Source: Rhodothermales bacterium (GTDB taxonomy: Bacteria > Bacteroidota > Rhodothermia > Rhodothermales > Bin80). From it: 40,134 nt of DNA. The stretch is taken from contig JAJECE010000062.1 in the NCBI GenBank assembly GCA_022822185.1, forward strand, positions 1 to 40,134. The letters run 5' to 3'. Of this stretch, positions 9,107 through 17,951 are shown piece by piece. Position 1 is the first letter of the stretch. Each line of letters starts with the position of its first letter. The notes beneath the pieces are model-generated. The model was not told the DNA's origin and made no database searches. It was given only the letters and a program-made list of their open reading frames with translations. The translations under genes were made by a program, and so were the position numbers.

Positions 9107-9859
9107 ATGCTGCAACGTACCGAAGGCATTGTACTCCGATCCGTTCCCTACAAGGAAACCAGCCGACTTGCAACACTCTATACAAGAGACCTTGGGAAAC
9201 TGACGGTCATTGCACATGGTGCCCAGTCGCTCAAGGGCCGCTTTGGATCCACCCTGCAGTTACTGTCGCATGTTCAGGCGGTCATCTATATCCGCCCGAC
9301 ACGATCAATCCAGATCCTGTCAGACTGCTCACATGTGCGGATCTACAAAGGGATTGCAAAAGATCTGAAGAAATTGGCCATTGGGCAGCGCATGTGTGAA
9401 CTTGTGCTGTCCCTCACCGAAGAGGGACAAAGTTTTCCAGACATCTTTGAACTGATCGTCCGCGTACTGAACGCTCTGGAGAACCCGGAGGTGGATGCAG
9501 TCCTGCTCAAATTGTATTTTCAACTCCAATTGACGGCGCTGCTGGGATTCGCGCCTGCCTTCAGCCGGGAATCCGTGGAGAGCATTGACAATGCCGGAGG
9601 ATACCTTACACTGGAGGATGGAACGATCTCGACTCAGATGCAGGATGAAGCCGCCGCATTGTTTGCATCCAGAGGCGCACTGCGATCCTTTGCAATCCTC
9701 CATCGGGCGGACTTTGATTTTATCCTGCGCTTTAAAATTACCGCAGCGCAGCGCAGGGAACTCCATACACTGATCACGAATTTTACGCGATATCATGTGC
9801 CGGATACCTATCCCGAACGTGGACAGAACGTCATTGAGCAACTGCTGGACTCATTGTAA
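9107..9859 (+). CDS. recO: DNA repair protein RecO
   Basis: A 250-residue RecO. The N-terminal OB-fold reads MLQRTEGIVLRSVPYKETSR and continues with the KLTVIAHGAQ(S) and GRFGSTLQLLS segments characteristic of the family; the helical C-terminal domain follows. RecO works with RecF and RecR to load RecA onto SSB-coated single-stranded DNA and anneals strands. The CxxC zinc-binding cysteines found in some RecO proteins are absent (only two Cys in total), as in several other lineages. The reading frame extends upstream to a GTG at 9071, but the ATG at 9107 puts the conserved MLQRTEGIVL at the true N-terminus. It is convergent with the SGNH hydrolase gene at 9917. Confidence 0.93.
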   Translation: MLQRTEGIVLRSVPYKETSRLATLYTRDLGKLTVIAHGAQSLKGRFGSTLQLLSHVQAVIYIRPTRSIQILSDCSHVRIYKGIAKDLKKLAIGQRMCELVLSLTEEGQSFPDIFELIVRVLNALENPEVDAVLLKLYFQLQLTALLGFAPAFSRESVESIDNAGGYLTLEDGTISTQMQDEAAALFASRGALRSFAILHRADFDFILRFKITAAQRRELHTLITNFTRYHVPDTYPERGQNVIEQLLDSL

Positions 9860-9916
9860 AACAATGGCCCGGTGCCCAGTTTCAATGTGCCTCGCCCCAT
9901 CCCCGTCCAAGGCCGG

Positions 9917-11620
9917 TCACCGGCCCGATCGTGCCGCTTGCTGGTACCTCCGAAAATACACCTCTGCATTCAGGGTATCTCCGGTCTGGACCAGATAACG
10001 GGCCATGTTGTACAGCATCACTGGAGATTCAGGGTACGAAACTTCAATCTCCTGTAACAGGATCTTCGAAACCCGGAACGCTCTCTGACGGAGCCTTAGC
10101 GCGGCCAGAATGTTCAGGTTCGTCTCCGAGGGGGCTCTGGCAACCACCAGCTGCATGACCTCTCCGGCCAGATTATCGGACTGCCTTGCGGCAAGTTCCG
10201 CCGCCTGCGTGTGCAGACGTTCATTGAACGGCTGCCAATACAACAGGGCACGCATGTGGGACAATGCCTGCAGCGTATCCAGACCTGCAAGGTATTGTGT
10301 CTTAGCTTCCAGCAACGCTTCATAGATGGGAACCTGAAGCATCACCGCCAGCGCTGCAAGAGAATCCGCAGGCCTTCCCGACTCCCGGTGAGCATCCACG
10401 ATCCGCTCAAACCGACGCATTTCTTCGTCTTCCGTGAGCCCCTCCGTAAACGGAAAACCCAACCGGAGCCTGGCAATCAGCAATCTGGCATATGCGGCAT
10501 CCAAAGGAGACGGTTCCGGGTGCATCAAATCCAGTCCACCTTCCTCCCTGTTCTTATCCATTGCAGAGACGAACGCCGCTGCAATCAGATCATAGCCCCG
10601 CGCAGTCGGATGAAGATGGTCGGTGAAGAGCGAGTCGGTGTGCGCCGAATCAAAGGACGGCCCTGTATTCACCAGAGTTGCACCATGCCCCGCTGTCAGA
10701 CGCTGGATCACCTGATTCATTGCCTCTGGAGCACGAAACCTGACCGGATCATGCTCTTTTGCCTCCACGAACGCATCCATCGCGGCGGCGGTATCCCCTG
10801 CTGCCCAGCGCTCCGTGCCGCGCTCCCATGCGCGACGGGCAGCGGGACTGATTCCCAGAGGCGGCTGGCCACGAAGATTGGCAGCCAGTGTGCCAACATA
10901 GGTCTGAATTCCTGCCTGCCCCAATGACCGGAGAATGGCCGCCAGATTTTCTTCAAAATTCTCTATGCCCGCATCGTATACCGGACCATCCCGGTCAATG
11001 GAAACATCCGTAGTCGACTGCGCCATCATCGTCCGGCTGGACCGGTTCGGGGGTGAAATAATCCGCTCAAACCTTCGGAACAGAACACTTTTCTTGAACC
11101 AGAAAAGCATCCGAACCAACCTGCGGTTCCGAGTTGCGCCCCCCGCGCCATATGCTCCATAGTATTCATTGTGCCCTGCATAGATCAAAATAATATCCGG
11201 CTCCATCCGGATTACATGAGGCGTGATGTCTCGCAGTACATGACTGCTGAGGGCCGTCATGCCCAGATTGATCATTTCAATCGGGCGCGTCGGTTCCGCT
11301 GCACGCAGCCGTGCGGCAACCCGCTCTGGAAATCCAACATAAAACGGATAGGGATAGCCCGCGGTTGAAGATCCGCCAAGCGTCACAACGCGAAGTATGG
11401 TATCGGGCTTCTGCTTCAAAAAAGGATTATAGGCAACCTGCGGTACAAACCCCCGAAAATAGCGACCCGAATAAGCCGGATTCACGGTCTGGTATTCGGG
11501 TTCACCCGGTACAGGAATAAGAAACGGTTCGTTCTCAAAAAGGCGAACGCCCCCCTCCGCTGCGACCAGAAGTGCCAGCGGAAGCAGGACTGCGAAACCC
11601 TTGAACAGCGTTGTTCTCAT
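9917..11620 (-). CDS. SGNH/GDSL-family hydrolase with helical C-terminal extension
   Basis: A 567-residue protein with an N-terminal hydrophobic segment (residues 6-22; signal anchor or signal peptide), then an SGNH hydrolase domain. Block I is GGSST (82-86, nucleophile Ser), block III is GHNE (149-152), and the catalytic Asp/His are in DHLHP near residue 340. About 200 residues after the hydrolase are helical and contain TPR-like stretches at the C-terminus (for example NMARYLVQTGDTLNAEVYF). Such enzymes are usually lipases, esterases or acetyl-hydrolases acting in the periplasm or on envelope glycans; the substrate is unknown. The ATG at 11620 follows an AT-rich leader without a strong SD. 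It has no obvious link to the sterol genes beyond adjacency. Confidence 0.85.
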   Translation of the reverse strand: MRTTLFKGFAVLLPLALLVAAEGGVRLFENEPFLIPVPGEPEYQTVNPAYSGRYFRGFVPQVAYNPFLKQKPDTILRVVTLGGSSTAGYPYPFYVGFPERVAARLRAAEPTRPIEMINLGMTALSSHVLRDITPHVIRMEPDIILIYAGHNEYYGAYGAGGATRNRRLVRMLFWFKKSVLFRRFERIISPPNRSSRTMMAQSTTDVSIDRDGPVYDAGIENFEENLAAILRSLGQAGIQTYVGTLAANLRGQPPLGISPAARRAWERGTERWAAGDTAAAMDAFVEAKEHDPVRFRAPEAMNQVIQRLTAGHGATLVNTGPSFDSAHTDSLFTDHLHPTARGYDLIAAAFVSAMDKNREEGGLDLMHPEPSPLDAAYARLLIARLRLGFPFTEGLTEDEEMRRFERIVDAHRESGRPADSLAALAVMLQVPIYEALLEAKTQYLAGLDTLQALSHMRALLYWQPFNERLHTQAAELAARQSDNLAGEVMQLVVARAPSETNLNILAALRLRQRAFRVSKILLQEIEVSYPESPVMLYNMARYLVQTGDTLNAEVYFRRYQQAARSGR

Positions 11621-12130
11621 TTTTTAAACCACCAATGCCTGACAGGATTCCAGCTCTACCTCTGATGCCAGAGATGACCGAACCAGATTAAGAGAATGTA
11701 CATCGGACTCTGAACATGACTTCGGTATAAAAATTAAGCAACCCGGACGAATCGTGAGAAAATCAATTGCATCGGCAGGGGAACCGGGGTCACGGCTTCA
11801 GACTGATCCCATGTTGCGGGTCCATCCTGACTCTGAAAAAACATTACAGATCAGGGGATTCAAACCGGAATTCCCCGCAAACCGCGGGGGGCTCATTGAG
11901 TATTTTCCGGAGATCCGCCACCGAACAGAAAAATACGCCCCGACCCGATTACCTGAACGGATTGATCCTGCGGCAGGACAGATTCCGCCCGCCAAATACA
12001 CAATGGAGCGTAACCCTGTACCGCCTTGTGCGTTATATGTCCAAATTTGGCTATCTTTACCCGGTTCACAGGCGCTCCGCTTGCATGACCTGTCCTTTAT
12101 CATATACCATTTCTGACCCTACTAGGATTT
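11621..12130. other. Divergent spacer upstream of the sterol methyltransferase
   Basis: About 510 bp between the divergent SGNH hydrolase and the methyltransferase. Overlapping frames of 101-124 codons on both strands (11754-12141) lack domains and are probably chance. Near the methyltransferase a TTGCAT (12081-12086) and TATACC (12103-12108) are 16 bp apart and could be a weak sigma-70-type promoter. An AGGA five bases before the ATG at 12131 is the likely ribosome binding site. Confidence 0.4.
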
Positions 12131-13144
12131 ATGTCCAATAAAGCCGATTCCCGTTCCCGTATTTATAATGCTCCCGAAGAAGTAAATCCTGTGGTGACGC
12201 GCTATAAAGATATTCACGAGACTGAACTTGAAGAGCGACAGGACAAGTACAAGATCCTAGTCAATGACTACTACGACCTCGTAACAGATTTCTTTGAATG
12301 GGGATGGGGGCAATCTTTTCACTTTGCGCCCCGCCGCCGAGGCGAATCCTTCAAAGAATCGCTGCTCCGGCATCAGCGCTTCCTTGCCAGCCAGTTATCT
12401 CTAAAGCCGGGCATGCAGGTACTGGATGCAGGTTGCGGTGTGGGGGGGCCTATGGGGAATTTTGCCCGATGGTTCGGGGCCAGTTTTGTCGGAGTCAACA
12501 TCAATCAATACCAGATTGAGCGCGCCAAAAAGCATACCCGGGATGTCCATGAACTCTGCCGCTTCCTCCACACAAGCTATATGCAGATTCCCGAGGAAAA
12601 CGACCGATATGATGCTGCATTTGCCATCGAATCCATGCCGCATGCCCCGGACAAGACGGGAGCATTCCAGGAGATTTTTCGTGTGCTTCGGCCAGGAGCC
12701 TGTTTTGCAGGCTATGAATGGTGCCTCACCGATGACTTTGAACCCGGAAACAGCGAGCACCTGCACATCAAGCAGGATATCATGGTGGGCAATGGACTCC
12801 CCGACATTACTTCCACTCACGAGATCTGCAACGCGCTGCGTGATGCCGGTTTTGAGATTCTTGAAGCCCGGGACATGGCTTCCGATTCGGACCCGGAAAC
12901 CCCGTGGTATCGCGCTCTCCAGGGAAGAGACTTCACGCTCTCTAGCATCCCGCGTACCCCGATTGGCCGATTCTTGACGAATCTGACCTTGCGGGTTGGC
13001 GAATGGTTGCGGCTAGTGCCGAAAGGATCAAGGGCCGTCAGTACATTTTTGAATACAGGGGCGGATGCTCTGGTCAAAGGCGGAGAATCCGGTGTATTTA
13101 CGCCAATGTTTTTCTTTCTGGCCCGGAAACCCGAACAGACGTAG
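12131..13144 (+). CDS. smt: Sterol 24-C-methyltransferase (ERG6/SMT family)
   Basis: A 337-residue SAM-dependent methyltransferase that would transfer a methyl group from SAM to C-24 of the sterol side chain. All hallmark SMT regions are visible: the aromatic sterol-binding motif EWGWGQSFHF (56-65), the SAM loop LDAGCGVGGP (98-107), NINQYQIERA (123-132), HAPDK (171-175), YEWCLTD (195-201) and GVFTPM (321-326) near the C-terminus. The length is slightly below that of the fungal and plant enzymes. The eukaryotic TCHAP segment reads MPHAP here, a deviation next to the active site. The motif set argues against a cyclopropane-fatty-acid or ubiquinone-type methyltransferase. The gene is tail to tail with the fused cyclase gene (3 bp between stops), forming the plus-strand arm of the sterol locus. 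AGGA sits 5 nt before the ATG. Confidence 0.92.
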   Translation: MSNKADSRSRIYNAPEEVNPVVTRYKDIHETELEERQDKYKILVNDYYDLVTDFFEWGWGQSFHFAPRRRGESFKESLLRHQRFLASQLSLKPGMQVLDAGCGVGGPMGNFARWFGASFVGVNINQYQIERAKKHTRDVHELCRFLHTSYMQIPEENDRYDAAFAIESMPHAPDKTGAFQEIFRVLRPGACFAGYEWCLTDDFEPGNSEHLHIKQDIMVGNGLPDITSTHEICNALRDAGFEILEARDMASDSDPETPWYRALQGRDFTLSSIPRTPIGRFLTNLTLRVGEWLRLVPKGSRAVSTFLNTGADALVKGGESGVFTPMFFFLARKPEQT

Positions 13145-13147
13145 CGT

Positions 13148-16100
13148 CTAGAGATGTAGATGCAGACCTGGGAGTTTGGGAATCACACCATTGGACGCGT
13201 GGGAAGGCTTTAACTTCAGACGGTCCCGATGCCGCTCGGCATAGAGCCCCAGTGCATGCAGCGGGAAGTACTGCCGGTATAAAGTATAATCCAATAATGC
13301 CGTACGGAAAAAGACCCCTGCCATGTCCTGCTTCGGCCAGGTTCCATCCTCGTTCTGCATATCCATTAAAAACTGGATCCCCCGCGTAATTGCAGTCCAG
13401 TTTGAGTCATATGCCTCAAGAAGTGCAATGAGCGCCCATGCCGTGTGAATGACCTGACTCTCCGGATGCGGTACATATTTTCCTGGCAGGCTGCCACTGT
13501 AATGCTCCCCCCATCCGCCATCTGATCGCTGCTGTTCCAAAAGCCACTGACAGGACAGCCGAACCGCTGAATCACCAGGGGCAGAACCGGCGGCGAGAAG
13601 GCCTCTGACCCCGAACAAGGTGCCATAAATGTACTGGATCCCCCATACCCCCCGCCATCTTCCATCCATCATCTGGACAAAGCGAAGCCAATTCTCCCCT
13701 CTTAAGATCGCTCTGTCCACCTCCCTGCCCACAACCTGCGGGAAGTGCGTCCTGCACGCGGCAAGGGCCGCAAGGCACGATGCCGTGCATTCAACATAGG
13801 AATGCTCCGTCATGGACTCCCCAAACATTTCTGCGGGATTTAACCATTCGAGGCCCACCCTGGATCGCCTGGGTTCATAGCTGCCAAAGCCGCCATCACG
13901 ATTCTGTCGAAGCAGGATGAACCGGACTGCGTCACGGACTGCCGATGCACGGATTGCATTGGGGTCCGCGGCAAGAATCCCCAGAAGCGCTTCCGCCGTA
14001 CAGTCAGATACCGGCCAGCCATGCCATGCTCCGGGGAAACACCAGCCACCTTGGGGATCCGTCCGAAACGCCTCCTCAAATCCCTCAAAACTCTCCGAAA
14101 TCTGCTGCTCTACCAGAAAGTTGGCCCCACGCTGAAGCGAGCGCCTGACACCATCCATCTCACGCACAGTCGCCAGCGCCTGCAAGGAAAAACCCGTGTC
14201 CCATGAGGAACTCCTGGCCCCCGTCACGCGAACACCATGCTCCTCGTCTTCCCAGATCCAATCCTCCAGCCTTTCAAATGCCTTCCGGCAATCTTCATCC
14301 TCCGGATCATGGAGCCATAAGGCAAGAATATTCAGAAAACCACTGACTGGAGAAATATTTGTATGGTTGGTCGTCCGCAATTCCCAGCGGATACGCCGAA
14401 GCATATCTTCCAGACAGCGTGCGCGTAATTTTTTGCTGTGAAACCGTTCAATCATCTGCGCCAGCTCGTACCCGCCCCGCAGCCAAAGGCTCGGCGGCGC
14501 AAAAAGATCCTTCTGCCGCAAACGATTGCGCCCCGCAGAAAAATTCACGCGATCATAGCCCTCAGGAAATAATTCTTCCCGCAGACATGCGATCACAGGC
14601 TTTACCGGAACCTGATGCCGATGCTCATAAACCGAGGCGACTCCCATGTAAATAAGCCGGGTATGGCAATACCAGTTTGCGGGATGCAATGGAACCCGGC
14701 GGGGCAGGATCCACAGTTCGGGGAGCATTGCATTGACCCCTTTCCAACTGTACAGGTTCAGAATTGCCAGCCAGAATTTGCCCCATGTCGGAATATTGAT
14801 GACTCCCTCGGTTTGCAGAAACTCTCTGGCCGGCCGGATCAGTGGATCCTCCCGGTCTACGCCAAGCAATCGGGCTGCAACATACACCAGTGTGGTCACA
14901 AAGAGATGTGACTCGGAATGCGCATGCATCCCCCAGGCTCCCCCTGAAAGGCGGGTATGTGCAAAGGAACGAAGAATACGGCGGCAGCGGTCAGTATCTA
15001 TCGGACGGCCCAGAATATAATGGAGCAGCACATATTGCGCGGTAAGCATTGGACACCAGACCATCTCCCCCTCCCATTCCCCCTTTTCTCCCTGAAGACG
15101 CATCAGACAGTTCCCCGCACGATCCAGCACCGCGCTCACCTCCAGAAATGCCGATTTGCCAGAACCGTTCCGGTTTGCCTTATTCACACCGGATGGCATC
15201 GAGACCAGAAGCGCACGGGAAAGAGAATCCCAAATCCGACCCTCATCATGATACTGATCCGCGTTTTTGAGTTTATTGAGATTCCAGACTCCACGGGCGA
15301 GCCAGTTCAGTCGAACTGCAAGCGAGTAAATCACCCCCCATGTCCGGCGCCAGGCAAACCGGTTGAACGACCGGGGCAACTCAGATCCCAAAGTCCGAAA
15401 CATAATCCCTCCCCCCTCAAACGCCATCAGGGTTGACGACTTTGCCTCACAGGCAAGTAAGCGCATCGTATTGTCGCGGAACGAAGCACTCGCACGCCAA
15501 CGACGATAAACCGAGTGGCGGACCGAAGCCGCCTCCGCCCGGTAGTCTGCAAATACCTCGTAGATCTCCATTGCAAGGATTTCCGGCGTTCGCACCTCCT
15601 TGAATCGTCTGGCGACAAAATTATGAAAATCATCCGCCTCTGCAAGAGCTAATGCATCCCCAAACCCAAGGGTCATTCCCACGGCAGTCAGAGGATGATA
15701 ATGCCCCGCTGCATCACCAATAATGACATGATCCGATGTGCCATAGGTAATACGCGGACTTAATGCGTTTGCGGCGCTGTGAAATTCTCCCTCACGGATG
15801 GATGCATTAAATGCCTCCCGAATGGATTCCGGCAAAAACTGGGCAGATACATCGAACAGAAAACCAACCCGGTCCTTGGGATTCCAGTAATGAAGCGGGA
15901 TGTCAACAATGACCCGAATCTGCTCCTCTCCCAAACGGTACATAAAAATCGGACCGGGGGCTCCGCACAACAGATGTCCGTAACCTTCCTCGGGCAAGGC
16001 GGCCCCCTTCACGGTAACCCCTACCATTCGGGAAGAACTCGTTTGCTTTATTTTTACCGGTAGTCCCAATGATCGACGTACGACTGAACCCCGCCCGTCA

Positions 16101-16567
16101 GCACCCACAATACGATCCGCAACCAGAGAATACATATCGCCATCCCAGGAATATTCAACACGATGATCGGCAACGGACCGGACCCGGGCCGTGATAAAAT
16201 CAATTCCCGATTCTTCCTGTACGGCGGCCCGCATCGCTGCGACAATCTCAGCATGTTCACATGCCAATCCGCAGCCTCCGTTCGCGTAAGGAAGGACGAT
16301 GAAATCCGATCTGTCTTCCGGCAATACCACAAATCCCCTGCCCCGGGAGCTATGCGGCTGTGCGTCAAGTTGAATGCCCAGATCTTGTAAAATTTTCACT
16401 GCCGGGGGATGAAGCCATTCCCCGGCCATCCGTTTGGTAGATCCAGGATTCGCTTCAAGCAGTGCAACACGCGCACCTCTGCGTGCATGAGCAATCGCAC
16501 ACAGGCTGCCTACGGGCCCGGCACCAACGATTGCGATATCATAGTGAGGGGCAGCCATGGAACTCAC
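13148..16567 (-). CDS. Squalene monooxygenase-oxidosqualene cyclase fusion
   Basis: One uninterrupted 1139-residue protein carrying two successive enzymes of sterol synthesis. Residues of about 8-400 are an FAD monooxygenase: GAGPVG (15-20), GEWLHP (49-54), the DG motif GADGRG (155-160), and GDAAGHYHPLTAVGMT (284-299), whose HPLT.xGMT is typical of squalene epoxidase. Residues of about 450-1139 are an oxidosqualene cyclase: WYCHTR (632-637), catalytic VSDCTAE with Asp855, YVECTAS (924-930), QW-type repeats (GGFGSYE, GGWGEHY, DGTWP), and the C-terminal YRQYFPLHALGLY. DCTAE instead of DxDDTA marks an oxidosqualene, not squalene-hopene, cyclase. It would epoxidise squalene with O2 and cyclise the product at the membrane. 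The start is GTG 16567 (overlapping the CYP51 stop) or ATG 16558. It is the last gene of the operon. Confidence 0.93.
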   Translation of the reverse strand: MSSMAAPHYDIAIVGAGPVGSLCAIAHARRGARVALLEANPGSTKRMAGEWLHPPAVKILQDLGIQLDAQPHSSRGRGFVVLPEDRSDFIVLPYANGGCGLACEHAEIVAAMRAAVQEESGIDFITARVRSVADHRVEYSWDGDMYSLVADRIVGADGRGSVVRRSLGLPVKIKQTSSSRMVGVTVKGAALPEEGYGHLLCGAPGPIFMYRLGEEQIRVIVDIPLHYWNPKDRVGFLFDVSAQFLPESIREAFNASIREGEFHSAANALSPRITYGTSDHVIIGDAAGHYHPLTAVGMTLGFGDALALAEADDFHNFVARRFKEVRTPEILAMEIYEVFADYRAEAASVRHSVYRRWRASASFRDNTMRLLACEAKSSTLMAFEGGGIMFRTLGSELPRSFNRFAWRRTWGVIYSLAVRLNWLARGVWNLNKLKNADQYHDEGRIWDSLSRALLVSMPSGVNKANRNGSGKSAFLEVSAVLDRAGNCLMRLQGEKGEWEGEMVWCPMLTAQYVLLHYILGRPIDTDRCRRILRSFAHTRLSGGAWGMHAHSESHLFVTTLVYVAARLLGVDREDPLIRPAREFLQTEGVINIPTWGKFWLAILNLYSWKGVNAMLPELWILPRRVPLHPANWYCHTRLIYMGVASVYEHRHQVPVKPVIACLREELFPEGYDRVNFSAGRNRLRQKDLFAPPSLWLRGGYELAQMIERFHSKKLRARCLEDMLRRIRWELRTTNHTNISPVSGFLNILALWLHDPEDEDCRKAFERLEDWIWEDEEHGVRVTGARSSSWDTGFSLQALATVREMDGVRRSLQRGANFLVEQQISESFEGFEEAFRTDPQGGWCFPGAWHGWPVSDCTAEALLGILAADPNAIRASAVRDAVRFILLRQNRDGGFGSYEPRRSRVGLEWLNPAEMFGESMTEHSYVECTASCLAALAACRTHFPQVVGREVDRAILRGENWLRFVQMMDGRWRGVWGIQYIYGTLFGVRGLLAAGSAPGDSAVRLSCQWLLEQQRSDGGWGEHYSGSLPGKYVPHPESQVIHTAWALIALLEAYDSNWTAITRGIQFLMDMQNEDGTWPKQDMAGVFFRTALLDYTLYRQYFPLHALGLYAERHRDRLKLKPSHASNGVIPKLPGLHLHL

Positions 16568-17943
16568 GGGAAGATTACCGGCTCTGATCGGCGTTTGTAC
16601 GCAAGTGTGCAGGGCAGTTCAGGGCCGGTTACCCAACTTCCGTAGTGCGGGGCGGGAACCCCGTTCGTCTGAAAATCAAACCGATCAACGAACACCGTCC
16701 AGATCGCCTTGAGCTGTAAGTATGCAAAATGCTTTCCCATGCACCGATGCTTTCCTCCCCCAAACCCGATGAGTGCATAATGATGTTGCCTGTGCTGGTT
16801 ACGGGGCGGCAAAAACCGCTCCGGTAAAAATTCATCCGGGCGGTCAAAAAATTCGGCTAACCGATGCGACACCGCAGGCGAAACCATCGCAAGCGAGCCT
16901 GGACGGATTTCCTGATTCTGATAGCAGATGGGCTGAAGGACTTTGCGGATCAACAGAATTAACGGCGGATGCATTCGTTCATTTTCCCGAACAACACTCT
17001 CCAGAATCACCTGTTTTTTGAGCGTTTCAAAACCAACGGTCGAATCCGGGTCACGGTAGATATGCTGCATTTCGTTGCGCACCTCCTGAAGGTGGGAGGG
17101 AGAATTGAGCAGTTCCAATCCCATCCAGGTTGCCAAGACCGCACTGGTATGCTGACCCGCAAAAAGAAGTGTCAGCAGAATTCCTGCAATCTCCTGATCG
17201 GTCAGTGCCCGCCCCTCCTTATAACGAACATGCATCAATTTCTGCATAAAGTCATCCGGGTTCGCACCGGACTTTCTGCGTCCCTCCATGATCCGGTTAA
17301 AAATACGGGAGATCCTGCGGCGGGCACGATCCCGCTTGCGGTGGGCTTTGGTGGGGAGTTTGGGAAGAAAAAATCCAAGAAGGTTGATTCCATTCTCCAG
17401 ATCATGATACGCTTCGGCGAATCCTTCATCGACCTGCGCACGTACTTCCTCACCAATAAGACAGTGGCTGGCGATCCTGACGGTGAGTTCATTCATCGCC
17501 TTCGGCAAATCCAGCACCCCCTCATCCCCAAGCTCATCTGCAAACTGATTTGCCTCCTGATACATGATTTTCGCAAATCGGTGCATGGCGGCCTCTCGCA
17601 GCAGCGGAACCAGAAACCCCAATTGCTCAGACATAATCTCCGGCTCCACATCATAGGCAACTCCCTTGCCAAAGATCGGAACGGTAAACCGGTACACAGA
17701 TCTGGCATCCAGGTACTGATCGGATGCCTTAAAGTAAACATCATGGGCATCCGGGCCGGAAAAAAGTACACATTCCTTGGGGCCCAGCCGAAATCGGGTC
17801 AGATCGCCATGTTCACGCCAGCCGCGTCCCATGGTTAAAACGGGATCCTTTATAAACTCCATAAGATGCCCAAGCACCGGCCTTCCGCCTGCAAGTTCCG
17901 GCACCGATATGGAGGTGCCTCCATTTACAGATTCATTCGCCAT
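16564..17943 (-). CDS. cyp51: Sterol 14-alpha-demethylase, cytochrome P450 family 51
   Basis: A 459-residue P450 from the ATG at 17943; the frame stays open to 18030, but that would run into the upstream gene. It has the CYP51-specific B'-helix signature YRFTVPIFGKGVAYD (84-98), the I-helix AGQHTS (262-267), ENER as the ExxR motif (320-323) followed by HPP, PERF (374-377), and the heme loop FGGGKHRCMG with Cys401 as ligand. The enzyme removes the C-14 methyl of lanosterol-type sterols in three O2-dependent steps, leaving a C14-C15 double bond for the neighbouring reductase. There is no N-terminal membrane anchor, as in soluble bacterial CYP51s. No redox partner or fused ferredoxin is seen in the window. 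It lies 8 bp after the sterol reductase stop and overlaps the fusion gene start by up to 4 bp, so it is co-transcribed. Confidence 0.95.
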   Translation of the reverse strand: MANESVNGGTSISVPELAGGRPVLGHLMEFIKDPVLTMGRGWREHGDLTRFRLGPKECVLFSGPDAHDVYFKASDQYLDARSVYRFTVPIFGKGVAYDVEPEIMSEQLGFLVPLLREAAMHRFAKIMYQEANQFADELGDEGVLDLPKAMNELTVRIASHCLIGEEVRAQVDEGFAEAYHDLENGINLLGFFLPKLPTKAHRKRDRARRRISRIFNRIMEGRRKSGANPDDFMQKLMHVRYKEGRALTDQEIAGILLTLLFAGQHTSAVLATWMGLELLNSPSHLQEVRNEMQHIYRDPDSTVGFETLKKQVILESVVRENERMHPPLILLIRKVLQPICYQNQEIRPGSLAMVSPAVSHRLAEFFDRPDEFLPERFLPPRNQHRQHHYALIGFGGGKHRCMGKHFAYLQLKAIWTVFVDRFDFQTNGVPAPHYGSWVTGPELPCTLAYKRRSEPVIFP

Positions 17944-17951
17944 AGTTCCAC

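Noticed and set aside
10211..10927. 238-codon plus-strand frame inside the SGNH hydrolase gene
   Set aside because: It is antisense to a clear hydrolase with conserved catalytic blocks; the translation has no domain.
11754..12141. Overlapping 101- to 124-codon frames in the spacer before the methyltransferase
   Set aside because: No domain, composition unlike the neighbours, frames on both strands overlap each other, and no good ribosome binding site.
12131..13144. Cyclopropane-fatty-acid synthase or generic UbiE-like methyltransferase
   Set aside because: The aromatic EWGWGQSFHF block, NINQYQIERA, YEWCLTD and the C-terminal FTPM are SMT-specific, and the neighbours are sterol genes.
13148..16567. 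Squalene-hopene cyclase as the identity of the C-terminal half
   Set aside because: The catalytic motif is DCTAE, not DxDDTA, and the WYCHTR and YVECTAS segments match oxidosqualene cyclases. An epoxidase domain on the same chain also fits the oxidised substrate.
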